Source: Ignavibacteria bacterium (lineage in GTDB: Bacteria; Bacteroidota; Ignavibacteria; UBA10030; UBA6906). From it: 10,172 nucleotides of DNA. The notes under the pieces were generated by a model that saw nothing but the letters and a program-made list of their open reading frames with translations, was not told where the DNA came from and did no database searches. Positions 6,971 through 10,172 of this stretch are shown piece after piece (within the stretch, counting starts at the first letter, position 1; the number at the start of each line of letters is the position of its first letter). Made by a program: the position numbers and the translations under genes. The stretch lies in NCBI GenBank assembly GCA_029859455.1, contig JAOUDE010000074.1:1-10172 (forward strand), written 5' to 3'.

Positions 6971-7474
6971 CTAATCAATTCCCCGAAGGGCTTTCAGTGC
7001 TTCCCAGCGGGTGTCGTCCCCCGACCCGGTGCAGGAGCATGTTTCATCATTCAGGTTTTTCCCGCAGTGAGGGCAGAGTCCCTTGCACTGGTCCGTACAG
7101 AGAAGCTTGAACGGAACCGCAAGGAGAAGCGTCTGACGGACGTCATCGGTGATATCGACGGAACCCGAGGCGGAAGGAATCATCTGAAGTTCTGATGGAT
7201 CAATCCCTTCGAATCCGCCCCCTTCGGTCACATAGTACATCCGGTAAGAATCCTCAAGGGGGAGGCTGAACTCTCCCGCACAACGATCGCAAAGGAACCG
7301 GCCCTCCGCGCGGATTGATCCTTCAAGGGCGATCTGGTTTCCCGTTTTCTCCAGGACAACCTGAACGCTTGCCCCGCCGGGGAAGGAGTCTTCAAGATCG
7401 AGATCTTCAGCTGTCGCCTTGAAATCGTACTCGTGAACACCCTCGGAGAGGCTCCCAAGTTGAATCTTCATCAT
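6971..7474 (-). CDS. yceD: DUF177/YceD family protein, ribosome-associated
   Basis: This 167-aa protein belongs to the DUF177 (YceD) family. These proteins are encoded next to rpmF in most bacteria and in plant plastids are linked to 23S rRNA accumulation. The central CDRCAGEF (C62, C65) is visible. The conserved C-terminal zinc-like block has cysteines at 126, 130, 134, 137, 146 and 148, including GLCPHCGKNLN. The closing RWEALKAL (156-163) is also a family mark. Two consecutive ATGs (7474 and 7471) are possible starts. GAAGAG about 8 bases upstream is a modest ribosome binding site. This is the first gene of the long operon. An upstream frame ends in an ATGA overlap with its first ATG. Confidence 0.92.
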   Translation of the reverse strand: MMKIQLGSLSEGVHEYDFKATAEDLDLEDSFPGGASVQVVLEKTGNQIALEGSIRAEGRFLCDRCAGEFSLPLEDSYRMYYVTEGGGFEGIDPSELQMIPSASGSVDITDDVRQTLLLAVPFKLLCTDQCKGLCPHCGKNLNDETCSCTGSGDDTRWEALKALRGID

Positions 7475-7554
7475 TGAATGAGCTCTTCGGGATAGTCAAA
7501 AAGAGGTCCCGGATGGGCCGAAACGCTCGCTTTATCCCCGGGCGCCCACCCCAT
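7471..7554 (-). CDS. Possible 27-residue leader ORF overlapping the DUF177 start
   Basis: In the operon leader an ATG at 7554 opens a 27-codon frame. It begins MGWAPGDKASVS and ends PEELIQ, and its TGA overlaps the DUF177 ATG as ATGA. The same frame stays open back to an ATG at 7617, giving 48 codons. That longer form would begin upstream of the predicted transcription start. No good Shine-Dalgarno precedes either ATG and I recognise no homologue. It could be a translationally coupled leader peptide or chance. Confidence 0.25.
   Translation of the reverse strand: MGWAPGDKASVSAHPGPLFDYPEELIQ
7511..7551 (-). promoter_or_regulatory. Possible RNA hairpin in the operon leader
   Basis: In the leader RNA the segment GGGTGGGC (7551-7544) can pair with GCCCATCC (7518-7511), giving 8 pairs with one G-U and a 25-base loop. 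Within that loop GGGATA (7538-7533) can alternatively pair with TATCCC (7494-7489), which sits directly before the GAAGAG ribosome binding site of DUF177. The pairings would form either alternative structures or a pseudoknot. I match this to no known riboswitch or ribosomal leader. Confidence 0.25.
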
Positions 7555-7575
7555 GATAGCCAAAAAACCGTGCAA

Positions 7576-7604
7576 AATATAGAAAATTGAGGTCTGAGAG
7601 TCAA
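7576..7604 (-). promoter_or_regulatory. Sigma-70-like promoter of the DUF177-rpmF-fab-rnc operon
   Basis: The minus strand has TTGACT (7604-7599), a 17-base spacer, and TATATT (7581-7576). Both hexamers match the sigma-70 consensus at 5 of 6 positions, with ideal spacing. Transcription would begin near 7569, leaving a leader of about 95 nt before DUF177. It lies downstream of the putative terminator of the preceding gene and is the only good promoter I see for the ten-gene operon. The Bacteroidota TAnnTTTG element is not exactly matched. Confidence 0.65.
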
Positions 7605-7643
7605 GCCGGGCAGGCATGACCGGACAGACCCCGAAGAGGATAT

Positions 7644-7703
7644 ATGAGAAAAGAGAAAACCCGGCAGGCTGGCTGGCGGGGCCCGGTGGGGAGCCGGGCC
7701 GGG
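7644..7703 (-). terminator. Putative intrinsic terminator after the DUF3276 gene
   Basis: Ten bases after the DUF3276 stop, the minus strand has GGCCCGG, a 7-base loop and CCGGGCC (7700-7680), a perfect 7-bp stem. An alternative outer stem pairs GCCGGG complement arms at 7703-7698 and 7665-7660. The run TTTTCTCTTTTCTC (7659-7646) follows directly. The T-tract is interrupted by C and adjoins the outer rather than the inner stem. Its placement between a gene end and a new promoter supports the call. Confidence 0.5.
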
Positions 7704-7712
7704 CGTTCTCCC

Positions 7713-7985
7713 CTACCCCTTTTCGGAATCGATCTGTGTGAGCAGATTGGATTGCACATGCTCCACCGTTTCCGCAAGGGCCTCACGGAATTTGTCAAAA
7801 TCCTCCTTATAAAGGAAGATCTTATGCTTCTCATATTCATCATCACCCACCCGCTTGCTCTCGGTAATGGTAATATAGAAGTCCTTTTCCGACTTGGTCG
7901 ATTTCACATCGAAGAAGTAGGTGCGCTTTCCGGCACGGACCCTCTTTGTGAAGATTTCATCTTTGTAGCCGTTATTGTTCTCCAA
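7713..7985 (-). CDS. PUR-domain nucleic-acid-binding protein (DUF3276 family)
   Basis: This 90-aa protein has a single PUR-alpha-like domain. It is recognised from GYKDEIFTKRVRAGKRTYFF (6-25), YITITESK (37-44) and EKHKIFLYKEDFDKF (52-66). Related small PUR proteins, such as Borrelia BpuR, bind single-stranded DNA and RNA. The family is common in Bacteroidota and Spirochaetes, and its role here is inferred. The start appears to be TTG at 7985: an AAGGAGG site lies 7 bases before it, and no in-frame ATG occurs between the upstream in-frame stop and this codon. An ATG at 7990 is out of frame. The gene lies about 50 bases after the propeller gene with no terminator between them, so the two may be co-transcribed. 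Confidence 0.92.
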   Translation of the reverse strand: MENNNGYKDEIFTKRVRAGKRTYFFDVKSTKSEKDFYITITESKRVGDDEYEKHKIFLYKEDFDKFREALAETVEHVQSNLLTQIDSEKG

Positions 7986-7992
7986 GTCATTC

Positions 7993-7999
7993 CCTCCTT
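7993..7999 (-). promoter_or_regulatory. Shine-Dalgarno that fixes the TTG start of DUF3276
   Basis: The minus strand reads AAGGAGG, 7 bases before TTG at 7985 and only 2 bases before an out-of-frame ATG at 7990. The spacing favours TTG. Confidence 0.75.
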
Positions 8000-8035
8000 T
8001 TATGAATGGTGATGTGATGAGTCAAAGTCCCTCTG

Positions 8036-10172
8036 TTATCGTCTGACAACAGCAACCTTCCCCGTTGCAACCTTTCCCCCGTCAGGGGAATAGGCCACCA
8101 CAAGGTAGATGCCGGAAGCGACGGCATTCCCGTTACGGTCATTCCCGTCCCAGAAACCGACCCTTCCGCCCGGAGACGGGATCTCTCGAATGAGGCTTCC
8201 GTCGATGCTCAGAATCTTCACCGTCGAATTCTCCACAAGCCCGTCAATCAGCAGCTCTCCTGTGGCCGGCAGCAAATAAGGGTTCGGCGAAATGGTCAAC
8301 TGATCGAACTCCGGCTTCGGGTCTGCTGCGACGGTGGTAAGGCTTGACAGGCCCTTCAGGGTCCCGATGTACACTGTGCCGGTCCGGCTGTCGATTGCGA
8401 TACTCCGGACATCGTCACTGATCAGCTTCCCTTCGGTCGACGCGACGGTGTAGGATTCCACCACCTGAATACCGTCTGCCGACAACACAATGATGCCGTC
8501 AGGAGTGCCGACCCATTTCCGGTTCAGCGCGTCGACCGCAATCGTGTTCACCACCAGACCGTTCAGCGGTTTGTAAAGGGCGATTGCCCCGGGGCGCTCG
8601 GGATCGTTGGGATCCAGAATGATCCCGATTCCCTTCTCCGTACCGACCCAGACATCATTGTCTCTGTCGACAACGATCGTGGTCATCTCGTTGCTTGGAA
8701 GCCCGTCCTGCTCGGTAATGAGAGAGGAGATGGTCCCGTTGACGGCCCCCAGATTGCCGAGCGTGAAAGCACCCTTGTACGTAAGGTCCCGCGATCCTCC
8801 CCAGAGATTTCCCCGCGCATCCACAGCCAGAAAACGGTCGAGAAAGATGTTGAAGAACAGGGTGTTCACTCTGGCCGCACCGAAGCGGAGTTCGTGTGTT
8901 GTCCACTGGCCGTCGGCGTGACGAACAGCCAGGATGTTGCCTGACTGTGACTGATTGACCGACATCCACTCATTCCCGAGCGGATCGCACACAACATCGG
9001 TCACGACGATAAAATCGGGGTTGACCGGGAGTCCCACCATCCCGACATTCCGGCCGAACACGAGGCTGGTATCGATATCGACGGAACCCCTCTTGATTTC
9101 AAGCACTCCCTTTCCCCAGGAGCTGGCCCACACCGACCCGTTGCATCCGACCGACACGTGATAGTAATCGTTGGTGGGGAGAGCGTCCTTTTCCACGGTG
9201 AACGTCCGCCACTCGAACCCGTCGAACCGCATGATCCCTTTGCCGCTCCCGTTCATCCCTGTAGCCCCCCACACATTCCCCTCCTCATCGACTGCAACAT
9301 TCAGGAACTGATTCGAACCGGGACTGTTCGGAGCATTCCCTGTCCATGCGCCATCGAGAATGAGCAGACCCGAATCCGCAGACCCGATCACGGGCTGACC
9401 GGCCTCATCGCCACCGACTGAAAGTGCGCCGGAAGGGAGGGCGGGGAACTGCTGAACGCTGCCCTGACTTGTGAGCGAAAACACGGCTGAGGTGGAAGTC
9501 ACAAGAAGTGACGGCCCGGTCGCATCCATCGCAACAACATTCACCGTCTCGAGCCCGGGTACCGGCGTCCACTGGCCGGCAGACAACTGGTAAACACCTG
9601 CAGGAGTCCCGGCGTACAGTCGTCCGTCGAACACTTCGAGCGCGGTGTGCTGACCGGAACCGACGATCCGGAGGATCCATGCTTCTGCGGGCAGTCTGTT
9701 CGGATTGGTCAGGGAAGAGACCGCTATGCGATGCGTGTTTCCTCCATCCGATACGAGCGCCCAGATGCTGTCCTGAAAGATGGCGGCATCCCGGACCCCG
9801 ACGCGAACGTTCGTCAGCGAACCGAATTTCGTGTAGGTATCTCCAAACAGAAAATCGGAGGTTTCAAAAATGCTCAGACCGAATTCCGTACAGATCAGCA
9901 GCGTGTCGCTGTACATGACGAGACGGTTGATCCGTTTGCTTGTTTGGCCCGAACCGGAGATATCGAGGACATAACTCCACCCCTCCCCGGGGTACAGCAC
10001 ATGAATGGATCCGGTTTCGGACCCGGACCAGATGTTTCCCCCGCCGTCGACAGCGACCGCGGTCAGGTCATTGTCGAGCAGCCCTTCGGCGTTGGTGAAT
10101 GTTTCGAAGCCGCCGGTTGTCCGATCCCATGAAAACAGTCCTCCTTCCGTCGCTGCCCAGTACAAGCTTCCG
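8036..10172 (-). CDS. PorZ-like double beta-propeller protein with T9SS/FlgD-like C-terminal domain (5' partial)
   Basis: About 710 residues are visible and the frame continues past the right edge, so the true start and any signal peptide are missing. Roughly eleven blade-like repeats of the type AVDxxGNxWxGTxxG are seen, for example residues 38-52, 89-100, 291-302, 448-458, 498-516, 543-561 and 590-609. These resemble two-component-regulator propeller (Reg_prop) blades. The first part (LYWAATEGGLFSWD, then INRLVMYSDTLLICTEFGLSIF) resembles the PorZ propeller domain. The C-terminus from residue 618 has SPNPY, then WDGNDRNGNAVASGIYLV, then GKVAVVR, the pattern of T9SS type A/FlgD-Ig sorting domains. 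In Porphyromonas PorZ is a surface component of T9SS. The protein is probably exported to the cell surface. It could instead be a secreted T9SS cargo unrelated to the machinery. Confidence 0.85.
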   Translation of the reverse strand, partial: GSLYWAATEGGLFSWDRTTGGFETFTNAEGLLDNDLTAVAVDGGGNIWSGSETGSIHVLYPGEGWSYVLDISGSGQTSKRINRLVMYSDTLLICTEFGLSIFETSDFLFGDTYTKFGSLTNVRVGVRDAAIFQDSIWALVSDGGNTHRIAVSSLTNPNRLPAEAWILRIVGSGQHTALEVFDGRLYAGTPAGVYQLSAGQWTPVPGLETVNVVAMDATGPSLLVTSTSAVFSLTSQGSVQQFPALPSGALSVGGDEAGQPVIGSADSGLLILDGAWTGNAPNSPGSNQFLNVAVDEEGNVWGATGMNGSGKGIMRFDGFEWRTFTVEKDALPTNDYYHVSVGCNGSVWASSWGKGVLEIKRGSVDIDTSLVFGRNVGMVGLPVNPDFIVVTDVVCDPLGNEWMSVNQSQSGNILAVRHADGQWTTHELRFGAARVNTLFFNIFLDRFLAVDARGNLWGGSRDLTYKGAFTLGNLGAVNGTISSLITEQDGLPSNEMTTIVVDRDNDVWVGTEKGIGIILDPNDPERPGAIALYKPLNGLVVNTIAVDALNRKWVGTPDGIIVLSADGIQVVESYTVASTEGKLISDDVRSIAIDSRTGTVYIGTLKGLSSLTTVAADPKPEFDQLTISPNPYLLPATGELLIDGLVENSTVKILSIDGSLIREIPSPGGRVGFWDGNDRNGNAVASGIYLVVAYSPDGGKVATGKVAVVRR

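Noticed and set aside
7986..8025. Possible promoter TTGACT (8025-8020) with a weak -10 before DUF3276
   Set aside because: The best -10 at 17-base spacing (TAAAAG) matches only 4 of 6 positions, and transcription would begin inside the Shine-Dalgarno. Co-transcription from upstream is simpler.
1..10172. Mobile element, CRISPR, tRNA, rRNA or defence system
   Set aside because: I saw no transposase, integrase, direct-repeat array, tRNA-like fold or toxin-antitoxin pair. Nearly all sequence is accounted for by conserved genes.

Overview
The window is a compact minus-strand locus from a bacterium of the FCB (Bacteroidota-Chlorobiota) group. It is mostly a textbook fatty-acid/phospholipid synthesis operon. 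Three features point to this group: a PUR-domain protein of the DUF3276 family, a large beta-propeller protein ending in a type IX secretion (T9SS)/FlgD-like C-terminal domain, and the order DUF177-rpmF-plsX-fabH-fabD-fabG-acpP-fabF-rnc, which resembles Chlorobi. Base composition is moderately GC-rich by eye. Several genes have clear Shine-Dalgarno sites, and the operon promoter looks like TTGACA-17-TATAAT. Classic Bacteroidia and Flavobacteriia mostly lack both, so a Chlorobiota/Ignavibacteria-like or other deep FCB lineage is more likely. That placement is inference.

Layout in transcription order (right to left). First is the 3' part of a PorZ-like double-propeller protein that runs off the right edge (8036-10172). 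About 50 bp later comes a 90-aa DUF3276 PUR-domain protein, which appears to start at TTG (7713-7985). A 238-bp gap (7475-7712) follows. It holds a GC-rich hairpin with a T-rich tail (probable terminator), a strong sigma-70-like promoter, and a leader of about 95 nt with a possible upstream mini-ORF and possible RNA structure. The long operon then runs DUF177/YceD, rpmF (L32), plsX, fabH, fabD, a cysteine-rich YkgJ/DUF3109-like protein, fabG, acpP, fabF and rnc. Most junctions are short or overlapping. A possible next gene starts at base 21 and leaves the window on the left.

How the genes work together: FabD makes malonyl-ACP on AcpP. FabH starts the chain, FabF elongates it and FabG reduces the 3-ketoacyl product. 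PlsX converts acyl-ACP to acyl-phosphate for phospholipid synthesis. DUF177 and L32 serve the ribosome, and RNase III processes rRNA and mRNA, so the operon couples envelope growth to ribosome production. The dehydratase (FabZ) and enoyl reductase are not here.

The one unexpected member is the 205-aa cysteine-cluster protein between fabD and fabG. It overlaps both neighbours and is the best lead in the window. I found no mobile elements, CRISPR, tRNA or rRNA. Apart from that gene, the operon leader and the PorZ-like protein, this is an ordinary housekeeping region.
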